This document shows positions 1 to 9,053 of a stretch of DNA of 34,310 bases, piece by piece. Positions within the stretch are counted from its first letter, which is position 1. Every line of letters begins with the position of its first letter. Source of the stretch: Bacteroides sp. 519 (GTDB lineage: Bacteria > Bacteroidota > Bacteroidia > Bacteroidales > Bacteroidaceae); contig NZ_QVMJ01000014.1 in assembly GCF_010500955.1 (NCBI RefSeq), positions 220,428 through 254,737 on the forward strand, written 5' to 3'. The notes under the pieces are model-generated. The model saw only the letters and a program-made list of their open reading frames with translations. It was not told the DNA's origin and ran no database searches. The position numbers were made by a program, and so were the translations under genes.

Positions 1-558
1 AAGCACAAACATCCATTTATCGAACATGTTTTCCAGTTCGTATTCGGTTTTATTAAACTTGGGCATCTCCAAGTAAATGAGCGTTAGCTTATCATAAAAT
101 ACTTCCTGCGTGGCTATATCTACAAGTCTTACCTCGTGGTGGTAATAATCATTGTTATTGCTGTCGAACGTAAAGTTAAGGATACCAACTGTATAAACGG
201 CTTTCAGCTCATAATTCCAGCTCTTGCCTTTCACTGCTTGCTCGCGAATGGGAAATGTGGTGTAAAATACACTGCGGTCTTTAAAGAACTGTTGTTCGCC
301 TTTTTGCATCTCTACCAGGAACTTTTCGCCTTGTTCGTTTTCACAATAAACATCGAACACGGCACGCCGGTCGGCTTCCAGTGTACCAAGATGTTCGGCA
401 TTGAGGTAGGTAACATCTTTTATAACTTGTCCATCAGGCAACAACGAATTCAGAAAACTGATTAACAAATCTTTGTTGAGCTCGGTACCAAACAGCTTCT
501 TGAAACCAAAATCAGTATAAGGGTTGATGTATTTTTCTATAAGTCCTTCGCTTCCCAT
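1..558 (-). CDS. Rpn-family PD-(D/E)XK nuclease/putative transposase, 3' end outside window
   Basis: The reverse strand is open from an ATG at 558 down to base 1, giving 186 codons with no stop, so the C-terminus lies outside the window. The protein opens MGSEGLIEKYINPYTDFGFK and continues with a KKLFG segment, the N-terminal signature of the Rpn/PDDEXK_2 family (recombination-promoting nuclease, often annotated as a PD-(D/E)XK nuclease family transposase). The core follows: an AVFDVYCENEQGEKFLVEMQ stretch holds the D...E-x-Q nuclease motif (D near residue 69, E near 83). Members are DNA endonucleases that can stimulate RecA-independent recombination in E. coli. They occur as scattered multi-copy genes in Bacteroidales. 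A well-formed promoter lies just upstream (583-614). No terminal inverted repeats were seen, so transposase activity is not supported here. The family call is secure; the role in this cell is unknown. Confidence 0.85.
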   Translation of the reverse strand, partial: MGSEGLIEKYINPYTDFGFKKLFGTELNKDLLISFLNSLLPDGQVIKDVTYLNAEHLGTLEADRRAVFDVYCENEQGEKFLVEMQKGEQQFFKDRSVFYTTFPIREQAVKGKSWNYELKAVYTVGILNFTFDSNNNDYYHHEVRLVDIATQEVFYDKLTLIYLEMPKFNKTEYELENMFDKWMFVL

Positions 559-582
559 AACGTTAAGTGTTAGTTGCGACAA

Positions 583-614
583 CAAACTTACTGGAAATTT
601 GGGAGATTGTCAAG
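583..614 (-). promoter_or_regulatory. Bacteroidales-type promoter for the Rpn-family gene
   Basis: Read on the minus strand there is CTTG (611-614), a 20-bp spacer, then TAAGTTTG (583-590), a full match to the TAnnTTTG -7 consensus. The predicted transcription start is roughly 18 bases before the ATG at 558. Confidence 0.6.
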
Positions 615-729
615 AATATGACAAAATTTTAATCTGCATTATTCATACTTCTTCAGGAGTTAAAGAAGGCTTATCCTGGTAGGATGAAAATTGCAAGTAG
701 AAAAGTTTATCTGGTTATTACAGGTTTGT

Positions 730-759
730 TTTGTTATTCCCAGTTTTTTTGTACTTTCG
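730..759 (+). promoter_or_regulatory. promoter for the ECF sigma gene, abutting its start codon
   Basis: TTTG (730-733), an 18-bp spacer, then TACTTTCG (752-759), one base off TAnnTTTG. The ATG at 764 is only four bases beyond the -7 box, so either the mRNA is nearly leaderless or this is not the active promoter. The same TACTTTCG octamer recurs at 19092-19099. Confidence 0.45.
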
Positions 760-763
760 TCAA

Positions 764-1339
764 ATGGAAAACAATGAATCTAATACTATTGATCAATTAT
801 TCCTGAGAATAATTCTTAAAAATGACGAAGAAGCTTTTCGTAGTCTTTTTTTCGAGTATTTCTCTCCATTATGTGTGTTTGCACATCGCTATATTGATAG
901 TTGGGAAACCTGCGAAGACATTGTGCAGGATGTTTTCTTCAAAATATGGAAAAACAAAAAGCAGATAGTGATAAACACCTCAGGCAAAAACTTTCTGATA
1001 ACAAGTATTCGCAACAGTAGCATAGACTATTTAAGGAAAAAGCAAACCGAAAGTGATTGGCAGGAGATATTAATAAAGAAACAAGCATTAAACTCCGAAC
1101 AACACGAACTTAATTCAATTTTCGAACTGGAAGAAATGCTTACCAACGCATTAAATCGTTTGCCCGAAAAGATAAGGATTATCTTTGAAGAAAACCGGTT
1201 TGAAGGAAAAACTTACGCCCAAATAGCTAGCGAGCACAACATCTCTTTAAAAACTGTAGAAGCCTATATATCAAAGGCTTTGAAACAACTCCGCATAGAA
1301 TTGAAAGACTATCTTCCTTTTATTCTTCTATTTCTTTAA
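764..1339 (+). CDS. ECF (FecI-like) RNA polymerase sigma-70 factor
   Basis: A 191-residue protein of standard length for Bacteroidales FecI-type extracytoplasmic-function sigma factors. Region 2 spans about residues 25-92 (the DEEAFRSLFFEYFSPL segment, then CEDIVQDVFFKIWKNK, the -10 recognition and core-binding helices). Region 4 spans about 128-180 (LPEKIRIIFEENRFEGKTYA, then the helix-turn-helix ISLKTVEAYISKALKQLR). The ATG at 764 is preferred over an in-frame TTG at 731 because the family normally starts shortly before region 2 and the promoter boxes lie inside the longer version. The FecR-type anti-sigma gene follows after 52 bases, then susC and susD. In such loci the sigma factor is held by FecR and drives the adjacent susCD genes when the SusC protein is engaged. 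Confidence 0.93.
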   Translation: MENNESNTIDQLFLRIILKNDEEAFRSLFFEYFSPLCVFAHRYIDSWETCEDIVQDVFFKIWKNKKQIVINTSGKNFLITSIRNSSIDYLRKKQTESDWQEILIKKQALNSEQHELNSIFELEEMLTNALNRLPEKIRIIFEENRFEGKTYAQIASEHNISLKTVEAYISKALKQLRIELKDYLPFILLFL

Positions 1340-1391
1340 TTTTTCTGTAGGGTAAATTGCCCGACGTTCGTCTAATAATAAACAATACACC

Positions 1392-2426
1392 GTGAGTATA
1401 AGTACCGAATATATTATGGCGTATCTGGATGGGAAATTATCTCCTGCCGATACTAAAGAATTTGAAAAGCAACTGGCTCTGTCGGCCGAGCTTAAAAAAG
1501 ATGTTGATGATATAAAACATATCCTGCAACTTAGTACAGAACTGAGTATGTGTAGGAAAGTAAATGTAGAAAAAAACTGGCAGAAGGTGTCGGGAAGAAT
1601 AAAATTGCATAAACAGTATACAAACTTTGTGAAGTATCTTAGGAATAGTGCCGCCATATTGACTCTTCCTTTAATTTTGCTAACTGGTACACTTTTGTAC
1701 CAAACAGATGCAAATAAATGGGAAGCCGAAGAAATTGAAACAGTAGAAGTTCTTTCCGTGCCCGGAACAATATCGAAGATTAACCTTCCGGACGGTTCTG
1801 TTGTTTGGCTGAATTCGGGCTCCACTCTTACTTATGCCCGGAATTTCCGCCAGGGAGCCCGTAAGGTATCACTTCAGGGAGAAGCTTATTTTAAAGTAGA
1901 ATCGGATAAAGAAAACCGGTTTGATGTGGTACTTCCCGGGCATTTGGTGGTAAGTGCTTATGGAACAGAATTTAATATCAACGCCTATCCGGATAACAAC
2001 AGGATAGAAACAACCTTAGTGAAAGGAGTGGTTGCAGTAGGAAAAGAAAATACCACAAACGCAAGCATTCTGAAACCCAATCAACAATTTATATATTCAA
2101 AAAAAGAAGATATTGCCACAACAAAAACAGTTTCACTCTCTGTAACTACAGGCTGGAAGGATGGTAAAATGGTATTTAAAAGAGCCAATATGCTGGAAAT
2201 AATCGAACGGTTATCCCGAAAGTTTAATGTTGACATTATTCTGGAAGGTGAAGAATTATATGGTTATGAATATTCGGCTACTTTTATTAACGAAACTTTG
2301 CCGGAAATACTCAGTCTGCTGGAAGATTCGGCACCCATAAAATGCCGGATTGTTGAACCCAGACAAAGTGAAGACTCATCCTTCTCGAAAAGGAAGGTAA
2401 TAATAACAGTGAAAACAAATCGTTAA
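1392..2426 (+). CDS. FecR-family anti-sigma factor
   Basis: A 344-residue single-pass inner-membrane regulator. Residues 1-80 form the cytoplasmic sigma-binding part (YIMAYLDGKLSPADTKEFEK). Residues about 86-104 are a hydrophobic membrane helix (SAAILTLPLILLTGTLLYQ). Residues about 118-215 form the periplasmic FecR domain (LPDGSVVWLNSGSTL, VSLQGEAYFKV, GTEFNINAY). Residues about 260-340 are the DUF4974 domain typical of Bacteroidetes FecR proteins (MLEIIERLSRKFNVDI). The start is a GTG at 1392; an in-frame ATG at 1416 would remove eight residues. It follows the sigma gene and precedes a SusC protein carrying an STN domain, which is the expected partner that contacts the periplasmic part. The order sigma-FecR-SusC supports a cell-surface signalling circuit. 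Confidence 0.93.
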   Translation: MSISTEYIMAYLDGKLSPADTKEFEKQLALSAELKKDVDDIKHILQLSTELSMCRKVNVEKNWQKVSGRIKLHKQYTNFVKYLRNSAAILTLPLILLTGTLLYQTDANKWEAEEIETVEVLSVPGTISKINLPDGSVVWLNSGSTLTYARNFRQGARKVSLQGEAYFKVESDKENRFDVVLPGHLVVSAYGTEFNINAYPDNNRIETTLVKGVVAVGKENTTNASILKPNQQFIYSKKEDIATTKTVSLSVTTGWKDGKMVFKRANMLEIIERLSRKFNVDIILEGEELYGYEYSATFINETLPEILSLLEDSAPIKCRIVEPRQSEDSSFSKRKVIITVKTNR

Positions 2427-2469
2427 CCTCAAAAACAAGAGCCTATGTGAAAGGAATAAAACAACAAAA

Positions 2470-2496
2470 CGGGAAAATGTTTATAACACTTTCCCG
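2470..2496. other. stem-loop in the fecR-susC intergenic region
   Basis: CGGGAAAATGTT and AACACTTTCCCG form a stem with one A-C mismatch around a three-base loop. No T-run follows, so it is not a classical terminator. It sits in the leader or readthrough RNA of susC. Further on, AATTAG (2551-2556) and CTAATT (2568-2573) form a second, weaker inverted pair close to the susC start. Confidence 0.5.
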
Positions 2497-2592
2497 CAGT
2501 TATCAGACATTACCAACCCGAAAATCTCACCTGACGAATGGTAATGAATCAATTAGATTTTAGTAACCTAATTAATTTGACAATGCAAATTT

Positions 2593-5500
2593 ATGAAAGA
2601 TACAGCTACCTACAAAAGTTTTAAACCTTATTTAGGTTTATTCCAACAAATCCCCAAGTTTATGCGAATCGCAATATTATTGCTATTTATTATAATGTTT
2701 CAGGTAAAAGCGGAAGTATATTCCCAAACCACACAAGTTAGCCTGAATATGAAAAATGCTAGTATCGAAGAGATACTAAGCACAATTGAGGAAAATACAG
2801 AATTCTATTTCCTGTATAACACTAAACTCATTAATGTTGACCGGAAAATGGATGTTAGCCTATCAAATGTTACAATTGAATCTGCTTTAAAAAAGATTTT
2901 CAATAAAACAGATGTAATATACAAAATAGAAGACAGGCAAATTATATTGAGTAAGCATTCGTTTCATGCAATTGCTCAACAAAACCGCAAACTGGAAGGT
3001 ACGGTAAAAGATGAGAAAGGTGAACCTATTATTGGTGCAACCATTAAGATAAATGGTTCTGCCACAGGAACAATAACCGATTATGATGGACGTTTCTCAC
3101 TTGATATTCCGGAAAAAGCAACGCTCCTGGTATCATACATTGGTTATATAACCCAAACCATTGCAATTACCAATCAAACCCATTTAAACATAGTGTTGGC
3201 CGAAGACTCTAAAGTACTTGATGAAGTGGTGGTGATAGGATATGGTACAATGAAAAAGAGCGATATAACAGGCTCGGTAGCTTCGGTGAAGGTAGACGAA
3301 CTGAAAGAAGGTGTATCAACATCTGTAGATCAGCTTCTGTTAGGTAAAAGTGCCGGGGTCAATGTAGTGCAAAATAGTGGCGAGCCGGGTGGTGGATTCT
3401 CAATAAACATTCGTGGAGCCAGTTCGGTAAATGCAGGTAACAGCCCATTGTATGTAATTGATGGAATACCAATTGACAACTCACGCCCCATTGAATCCGG
3501 ATCCATCGTAGGATTTTCGGCCAATCGCAGTCCGCGTAATCCACTCTCTTCTATTAACCCATCGGATATTGCCTCCATCGAAATTCTTAAGGATGCCTCG
3601 GCCACAGCTATTTATGGATCGCGGGGAGCAAACGGTGTAATTTTAATAACAACCAAAAACGGAGGAAAAGATGAAAAGGCAAGTGTAACCTATCAAGGGT
3701 CCTTCGGTGTTCAAAGTCCGGCCAATAAGCTGAAACTGTTAAATGCAACAGATTATAAGAGAATACTGAATGAGATTATTGATGCCGGTGGCGAAGACGA
3801 ATCGAATAGAGTAGGTGATATAGCTAACAATGGGAAAGGAACAAACTGGCAGGATGAAGTAATGAATAAAAGCGCCATTGTGCACGATCATCAGATATCT
3901 TTTACCGGGGGAACAAAGAAAACTGCATACTACGTTTCGTTAGGATACGTAACCCAGGAAGGTATTATTAAAAACACCAGTTTCGATCGCTATAGTGCCC
4001 GAATTAATCTGAAATCGGATATCAGTGATAAACTCAAAATTGGTATTAATGCCACCGGTTCGTATATGCAAGATAAATATGTAGCAAATGGCTTCGGGGT
4101 AAACGAAGGCGCAGGAGTAATGTATGCAGCTTTCAATTTCGACCCCACGTATGGTGTAAAAGATGATGAAGGTAATTTTATAACATCTCCCTTGCACACA
4201 TTGGATAATCCTGTTGCTATTACAGAAGGCATGCGTTCCACATCCGATACATATCGTTTTCTGGCATCGGCTTATGGAGAATACTACTTCACAAAAGATT
4301 TATTTGCCAAATTAAATCTCGGAACAGATTTTATGAACGAAAGCCGTAAAAGTTTTGTATCGAGTGTAACCAAAGAGGGGAAAAACAACGGTGGCATAGC
4401 TGCCAATCAGAATTCGGAAAAGACCAATTACCTGATTGAAGGTACACTCAATTATAACAAAACATTCAATATTCATTCAGTTGGAGCGTTGGCGGGTGTT
4501 ACTTACCAAAGATACATTACAAGCAGGTTGAACAATACAGCTTCTGATTTTCCGAACGAATCATTAGGTGCCGATAATCTGGGTATTGGTAATAAAGGAA
4601 CTTTTAACATCACTAACTCCGTTACCGGCAATCGTTTGGCATCCTATATTGGCCGAGTGAATTACTCATTGCTCGATACCTATCTTCTCACAGCCACTCT
4701 CCGCGCCGATGGTTCTTCCCGGTTCGGAAAGAATAACCGGTTTGGTTATTTTCCATCTGCTGCGCTGGGTTGGAAAATGACAAACGAAAAGTTCCTTAAG
4801 GATATAGATGCTATTACCTCCATGAAACTTCGTTTGAGTTGGGGAAAAACCGGTAATCAGGAAATTGGTAACTTCCCCTCGCTTAGTACTTTTGCAAAAG
4901 CAGGAAATGCAGTTTGGAGCAACAGGCCGGTAACAGGAACACAACCCGAGAAAATGCCTAATCCGGATTTGAAGTGGGAAACAACCGAACAAGTTAACCT
5001 CGGTTTAGATTTTGGTTTCTTCAACAACCGGATTACAGGTAGTATTGACTATTTCCGGAAAAAAACCACAGATATGTTATTGAATTTACCTGTACCACAA
5101 TCTACCGGATTCGACAATATCTTGTCCAATATTGGGCGGATAGATAATAATGGTTTTGAGTTTCTACTAAATACCGTGAATGTGGATACTCGCAATTTCA
5201 GTTGGAGTTCAAGCATAACATTATCTGCCATGCGCAATAAAGTAAAAGATCTTGGTGGTATTGATCAAATTATTATTGGCGCCAATTATAATCATGTTAC
5301 CCAAGTGGCCATTCAGAAACCAGGACTGCCTTTAAATGCTTATTATGGTTGGGAAATCGACGGGATATGGCAGGTAGGCGATGATTTTAGTAAGTTCAAA
5401 GAAGACTATAAACCCGGCGACCTGAAGTATGTTGATCAGAATGGTGATGAGGTTATTGATGATAAAGACCGGGTAGTGTTGGGTAATTCTTTCCCCGACT

Positions 5501-5982
5501 TCCAATGGTCGTTTGGAAACACCTTCACTTATAAAAACCTGGAACTATTTGTGTTTTTTGAAGGGGTGCAAGGAGTAGATATGCTGAATGGTAACCTGAT
5601 TGATAATTACTTCCCGATAAATTTCAGGCGTAACAAATTCTCTGAACTTTATCTTAATAGATGGACACCCGAGAATCCTTCGGATAAATATCCTTCTTTT
5701 GTTGATCCGCTGAAATTCGGTCGTAGAGTGGCCAATAGCAAAACTGTTCAGGATGCATCATATATCAGGTTACGAACAATCCGCCTGAGTTATACCGTGC
5801 CAAAGATTCCTTATCTGAAAGGACTTCAACTGTATGTTACAGCAGAAAATCTGTTTACTATAACTGATTATATTGGTCTTGATCCGGCAGTAAATCCTAA
5901 TAATAATATAAATTTCAGGATGGATTTCAATGCTTATCCTACTTCCCGAACATTTATGTTTGGAGCTAAGATTGATTTTTAA
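2593..5982 (+). CDS. SusC/RagA-family TonB-dependent outer-membrane transporter with STN signalling domain
   Basis: A 1129-residue TonB-dependent transporter. The N-terminal hydrophobic signal ends near residue 44 (VKAEVYSQ). An STN domain follows at about 50-118 (VSLNMKNASIEEILSTIEEN), the segment that talks to FecR. Then come a carboxypeptidase regulatory-like (CarboxypepD_reg) domain at about 133-205 (LEGTVKDEKGEPIIGATI), the SusC junction EVVVIGYGTMKKSDITGSVA at 211-230, the plug (IRGASSVNAGNSPLYVIDG), and a beta-barrel to the C-terminal FGAKIDF with a terminal Phe. This architecture binds and imports oligosaccharides or other large ligands with the SusD lipoprotein as lid, using TonB/ExbBD energy. 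It lies 166 bases after fecR and 27 bases before susD. The substrate cannot be read from sequence; the adjacent sulfatase suggests a sulfated glycan. Confidence 0.96.
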   Translation: MKDTATYKSFKPYLGLFQQIPKFMRIAILLLFIIMFQVKAEVYSQTTQVSLNMKNASIEEILSTIEENTEFYFLYNTKLINVDRKMDVSLSNVTIESALKKIFNKTDVIYKIEDRQIILSKHSFHAIAQQNRKLEGTVKDEKGEPIIGATIKINGSATGTITDYDGRFSLDIPEKATLLVSYIGYITQTIAITNQTHLNIVLAEDSKVLDEVVVIGYGTMKKSDITGSVASVKVDELKEGVSTSVDQLLLGKSAGVNVVQNSGEPGGGFSINIRGASSVNAGNSPLYVIDGIPIDNSRPIESGSIVGFSANRSPRNPLSSINPSDIASIEILKDASATAIYGSRGANGVILITTKNGGKDEKASVTYQGSFGVQSPANKLKLLNATDYKRILNEIIDAGGEDESNRVGDIANNGKGTNWQDEVMNKSAIVHDHQISFTGGTKKTAYYVSLGYVTQEGIIKNTSFDRYSARINLKSDISDKLKIGINATGSYMQDKYVANGFGVNEGAGVMYAAFNFDPTYGVKDDEGNFITSPLHTLDNPVAITEGMRSTSDTYRFLASAYGEYYFTKDLFAKLNLGTDFMNESRKSFVSSVTKEGKNNGGIAANQNSEKTNYLIEGTLNYNKTFNIHSVGALAGVTYQRYITSRLNNTASDFPNESLGADNLGIGNKGTFNITNSVTGNRLASYIGRVNYSLLDTYLLTATLRADGSSRFGKNNRFGYFPSAALGWKMTNEKFLKDIDAITSMKLRLSWGKTGNQEIGNFPSLSTFAKAGNAVWSNRPVTGTQPEKMPNPDLKWETTEQVNLGLDFGFFNNRITGSIDYFRKKTTDMLLNLPVPQSTGFDNILSNIGRIDNNGFEFLLNTVNVDTRNFSWSSSITLSAMRNKVKDLGGIDQIIIGANYNHVTQVAIQKPGLPLNAYYGWEIDGIWQVGDDFSKFKEDYKPGDLKYVDQNGDEVIDDKDRVVLGNSFPDFQWSFGNTFTYKNLELFVFFEGVQGVDMLNGNLIDNYFPINFRRNKFSELYLNRWTPENPSDKYPSFVDPLKFGRRVANSKTVQDASYIRLRTIRLSYTVPKIPYLKGLQLYVTAENLFTITDYIGLDPAVNPNNNINFRMDFNAYPTSRTFMFGAKIDF

Positions 5983-6009
5983 TGTTAAACTTCAAATGAA
6001 CAGAATACG

Positions 6010-7494
6010 ATGAATGCAATTAGTAAAAAAATAAATATACTGGTTCTTTCGATAATAGGAATACTTTTCCTGTCGGCATGCGAAAGTTGGTTGGACGAAC
6101 CTGTAAGATCACAATTTGGAGAGGAGAATCTGCTTTCGACTAAACAAGGGCTGGAATCGGTACTTGCCGATGCGTATGCTAAAAATTGTGGTGGTGGATT
6201 GTTGCGCGATATAGTGAAGCGTGAAGAATTTACCACAGACATTCTTTGGCAAACCGGTGGAGGAGAAAATGGTACGGCAGTGCCTTTGATAAACTTCAGA
6301 TGGGATCCCTCGAACGCAATGGAAGCATTAGACTGGATGCCATACTGGCGTATTATCCGAAACTGCAATATAGTTATGGATAATCTTCCTAATGTAAAAG
6401 ATATAAATACCGAAAAAGAAAGAGCCGAACTACATGCCGAGGCACAATTTATGAGGATATGGGCTTACTATCAATTATGGGATCAGTTTGGGCCAATGCC
6501 GATACGTAAAACACAATCGGAACCTTTGGAATTACCCAAAGCCTCTACAGAAGACTTTGCTACATTTATGGAAACCGAATTGCTCGAAACAATAAAGAAT
6601 CTTCCCACACCAGGCAAAGAACCCGACTACGGACGTGTACATAGCGGTGGAGCAAAAGCATTACTTTGTTTGTGGTATCTCAACAACCGGCAATGGCAAA
6701 AATGCGCCGATATGGCTCAGGATATTATATCGGGCAAACAGTTTGATTTATATCCGGATTATACCGATCTGTTTGCTTTGGAGAATGAACAGAACTGTGA
6801 ATTTATATTGGTTAAAACAACATTGGCAAATTCGGGAACGCATAATGTTCTTTTGCCCACAGCTCTGCCTTGGGACTTTAAAGTGGGTATAGACGGAGGG
6901 CTGAATGGTGTAGTAAATGAAAAGTGGTCGAACTTTGCTTCGCAATACAGAATGTATGATGAGTTTTATTACAGCTTCGATGCGAAGGACGAACGGAAAA
7001 GTCGCATTGTAACAAAGTATCAGGATTCTAAAGGAGTTATAGTTGACTTATTGGTTGACTATAAAGATGCTACCCGCGGAATTAAATATCCACCCGATCC
7101 TGCTGCATCAGGCGAATCTCATGGAAATGATTTTCCCATTATTCGTTATGCAGAAATACTTTTGGCCCGGGCAGAAGCTTTGAATCAACTGAATGGACCT
7201 AATCAGGAATCTATGGATCTTATTAATAAAATAAGAAAAAGAGCCGGGGTAGACGAACTGGATTTGAAAGATTATCCCACAAAAGAAAGCATGATTGAAC
7301 AAATACTGAAAGAAAGAAGATGGGAATTTTGGTACGAAGGAAAAAGAAGAAGAGATCTTATCCGAAATGGTATGTTTATTGAGTGTGCTCATAACAGGGG
7401 TATTGAAAATGCAGATGAACACCATTTATGGTTCCCTATACCACAATCTGCCATTGATGCGAATTCTTTACTGGAGCAAAATAAGGATTATTAA
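6010..7494 (+). CDS. SusD/RagB-family nutrient-binding outer-membrane lipoprotein
   Basis: A 494-residue SusD-like protein. A lipoprotein signal ends in LSAC with Cys24 as the lipidation site. The N-terminal SusD-like region (about 30-200) contains the family's TPR-like helices (ERAELHAEAQFMRIWAYYQL, with the usual R-A-x-Y-Y pattern). The C-terminal SusD/RagB region (about 300-494) contains YAEILLARAEALNQLNG, EQILKERRWEFWYEGKRRRD and the end motif LWFPIPQSAIDANSLLEQNK, all hallmarks of the family. It is expected at the cell surface as the lid of the SusC transporter encoded immediately upstream. The sulfatase gene begins 46 bases downstream, so the three are probably one transcript. Confidence 0.96.
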   Translation: MNAISKKINILVLSIIGILFLSACESWLDEPVRSQFGEENLLSTKQGLESVLADAYAKNCGGGLLRDIVKREEFTTDILWQTGGGENGTAVPLINFRWDPSNAMEALDWMPYWRIIRNCNIVMDNLPNVKDINTEKERAELHAEAQFMRIWAYYQLWDQFGPMPIRKTQSEPLELPKASTEDFATFMETELLETIKNLPTPGKEPDYGRVHSGGAKALLCLWYLNNRQWQKCADMAQDIISGKQFDLYPDYTDLFALENEQNCEFILVKTTLANSGTHNVLLPTALPWDFKVGIDGGLNGVVNEKWSNFASQYRMYDEFYYSFDAKDERKSRIVTKYQDSKGVIVDLLVDYKDATRGIKYPPDPAASGESHGNDFPIIRYAEILLARAEALNQLNGPNQESMDLINKIRKRAGVDELDLKDYPTKESMIEQILKERRWEFWYEGKRRRDLIRNGMFIECAHNRGIENADEHHLWFPIPQSAIDANSLLEQNKDY

Positions 7495-7540
7495 TGCGAA
7501 GAGGGTGTATAAAGCACCCTCTTCCCCAATTAAGCATAGT

Positions 7541-8917
7541 ATGAAACAGAAGATTTATTACTTACCATTTATCTTATCGGGATTGCCACTTGTTGGCTGT
7601 CAGGAAAAAACAAATATAGCTGGAGAACTGCCTCCCAACATTATTTTCATCCTTACAGATGATATGGGTTACGGTGATATAGGCACCTATGGAGGAAAAT
7701 TTATCCCAACGCCTCACCTGGATCGCATGGCTAAAGAAGGGCTACAGTTTATGCAATACTATAGCGCTTCTCCCATCAGTTCACCTTCGCGTTGTGGACT
7801 TATTACAGGAAACAATCCCGGCAGATTTCATATAAATAGCTATTTACAACACAGAAAAGGAAATAAGGAAGCCGAGATGAACGATTTTCTAGTAGCAAAT
7901 GCACCATCGCTTCCTCGTGCCATGAAAACAGGTGGATATAAAACAACCCACATCGGGAAATGGCATCTGGGTGGTGGAAGAGATGTATATAATGCACCTC
8001 CTTTTTCCCAATATGGTTACGATGAATATTGCAGCACTTACGAAAGCCCTCAACCAGATCCGCTATTAACAGCTACCGATTGGATATGGTCGGCCCAAGA
8101 TAGTATTAAACGTTGGGAACGAACTGCCTATTTTGTGGATAAAACATTAGACTTCCTGAAACGCAATAAAAACCAACCATGTTTCATAAACCTTTGGCCA
8201 GATGATATGCATACACCTTGGGTGGGCAATATGGAAGAACAAATGATATTTCCGGAAGGCGAAAATTCGGAAAAACACTTCCGAACTGTATTACAAGAGT
8301 ATGACAAGCAAATCGGTCGTTTGTTGGATGAAGTAAAGAAGTTGAATCTGGATAGAAATACGATTGTTATATTTACCAGCGATAATGGTCCCGCTCCTAG
8401 TTTCCGTGGTAGTCGCGCGGGTAATATGCGAGGTTGTAAAGCATCACTTTTCGAGGGTGGAATGCATCTGCCTTTCATTATATGGGATACCAAAGAACAA
8501 ATACCTGCCGGAAAAGTGGATGAAACATCGGTTGTAAACGCACTCGATATGTTCCGGAGTTTATGTAAAATTGCTGGTGTTTCTCTTCCGGAAGGATACA
8601 AAGGAGATGGTATGGATATGAGTCAGGCACTGATGGGTAAGCCACAAAAAAGAACTATTCCTATGTTCTGGGAATACCGTCGCAATGATTCCAGAGCATT
8701 TCCAATGCCGGCCGACAAAGATATAAGTCCGAACGTAGCCGTAAGAGATGGCGACTGGAAATTGCTGATAAACGACGATGGATCTGATGTGATGCTTTAC
8801 AATTTGGCCGATGATCTTCGCGAAAGCATGGAAGTTAGTGAACAATATCCCGAAGTTGCAAACAAACTGAAAGAAATGGCACTAAACTGGCGACGCTCTT
8901 TACCCCAATACCAATAG
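7541..8917 (+). CDS. S1-family sulfatase, serine type, lipoprotein
   Basis: A 458-residue sulfatase of the alkaline-phosphatase superfamily. It starts at the ATG at 7541 with a lipoprotein signal ending LPLVGC (Cys20). The open frame extends back to 7367, inside susD, but only the 7541 start gives a signal peptide. Active-site features are visible: metal ligands D40 and D41 (FILTDDMGYGDIG), the S-x-P-S-R modification motif with Ser80 as the formylglycine residue (ISSPSRCGLITG), K140 and H142 (GKWHLGG), H224, D281 and N282 (FTSDNGP), and K300 (GCKASLFEGG). Serine-type enzymes need an anaerobic sulfatase-maturating radical SAM enzyme; none is encoded in this window. It would remove sulfate from a host or algal glycan at the cell surface or in the periplasm. 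The exact subfamily and sulfate position cannot be assigned by eye. Confidence 0.94.
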   Translation: MKQKIYYLPFILSGLPLVGCQEKTNIAGELPPNIIFILTDDMGYGDIGTYGGKFIPTPHLDRMAKEGLQFMQYYSASPISSPSRCGLITGNNPGRFHINSYLQHRKGNKEAEMNDFLVANAPSLPRAMKTGGYKTTHIGKWHLGGGRDVYNAPPFSQYGYDEYCSTYESPQPDPLLTATDWIWSAQDSIKRWERTAYFVDKTLDFLKRNKNQPCFINLWPDDMHTPWVGNMEEQMIFPEGENSEKHFRTVLQEYDKQIGRLLDEVKKLNLDRNTIVIFTSDNGPAPSFRGSRAGNMRGCKASLFEGGMHLPFIIWDTKEQIPAGKVDETSVVNALDMFRSLCKIAGVSLPEGYKGDGMDMSQALMGKPQKRTIPMFWEYRRNDSRAFPMPADKDISPNVAVRDGDWKLLINDDGSDVMLYNLADDLRESMEVSEQYPEVANKLKEMALNWRRSLPQYQ

Positions 8918-8931
8918 CCTTTTTTATCAAT

Positions 8932-8957
8932 AGGAAGCATTTGATTATTCCTTTTTC
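8932..8957 (+). terminator. possible weak terminator after the sulfatase gene
   Basis: AGGAA (8932-8936) pairs with TTCCT (8948-8952) and is followed by a short T-run. The stem is only five base pairs, so this is a tentative call based mainly on position after the last gene of the locus. Confidence 0.3.
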
Positions 8958-9053
8958 ATAAAAAAATGTAGTTATTAAAAACCTTTTTACGATATATCTG
9001 TTATTTAGATAAACCGTGAACAAAGATTTTTATAATAACTTAAACATTAACGT

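Noticed and set aside
136..465. 109-residue plus-strand frame at the left edge
   Set aside because: It is antisense to the Rpn-family gene, which has family motifs and a promoter.
7367..7540. N-terminal extension of the sulfatase into susD
   Set aside because: It overlaps the end of susD and would bury the lipoprotein signal peptide that starts at 7541.
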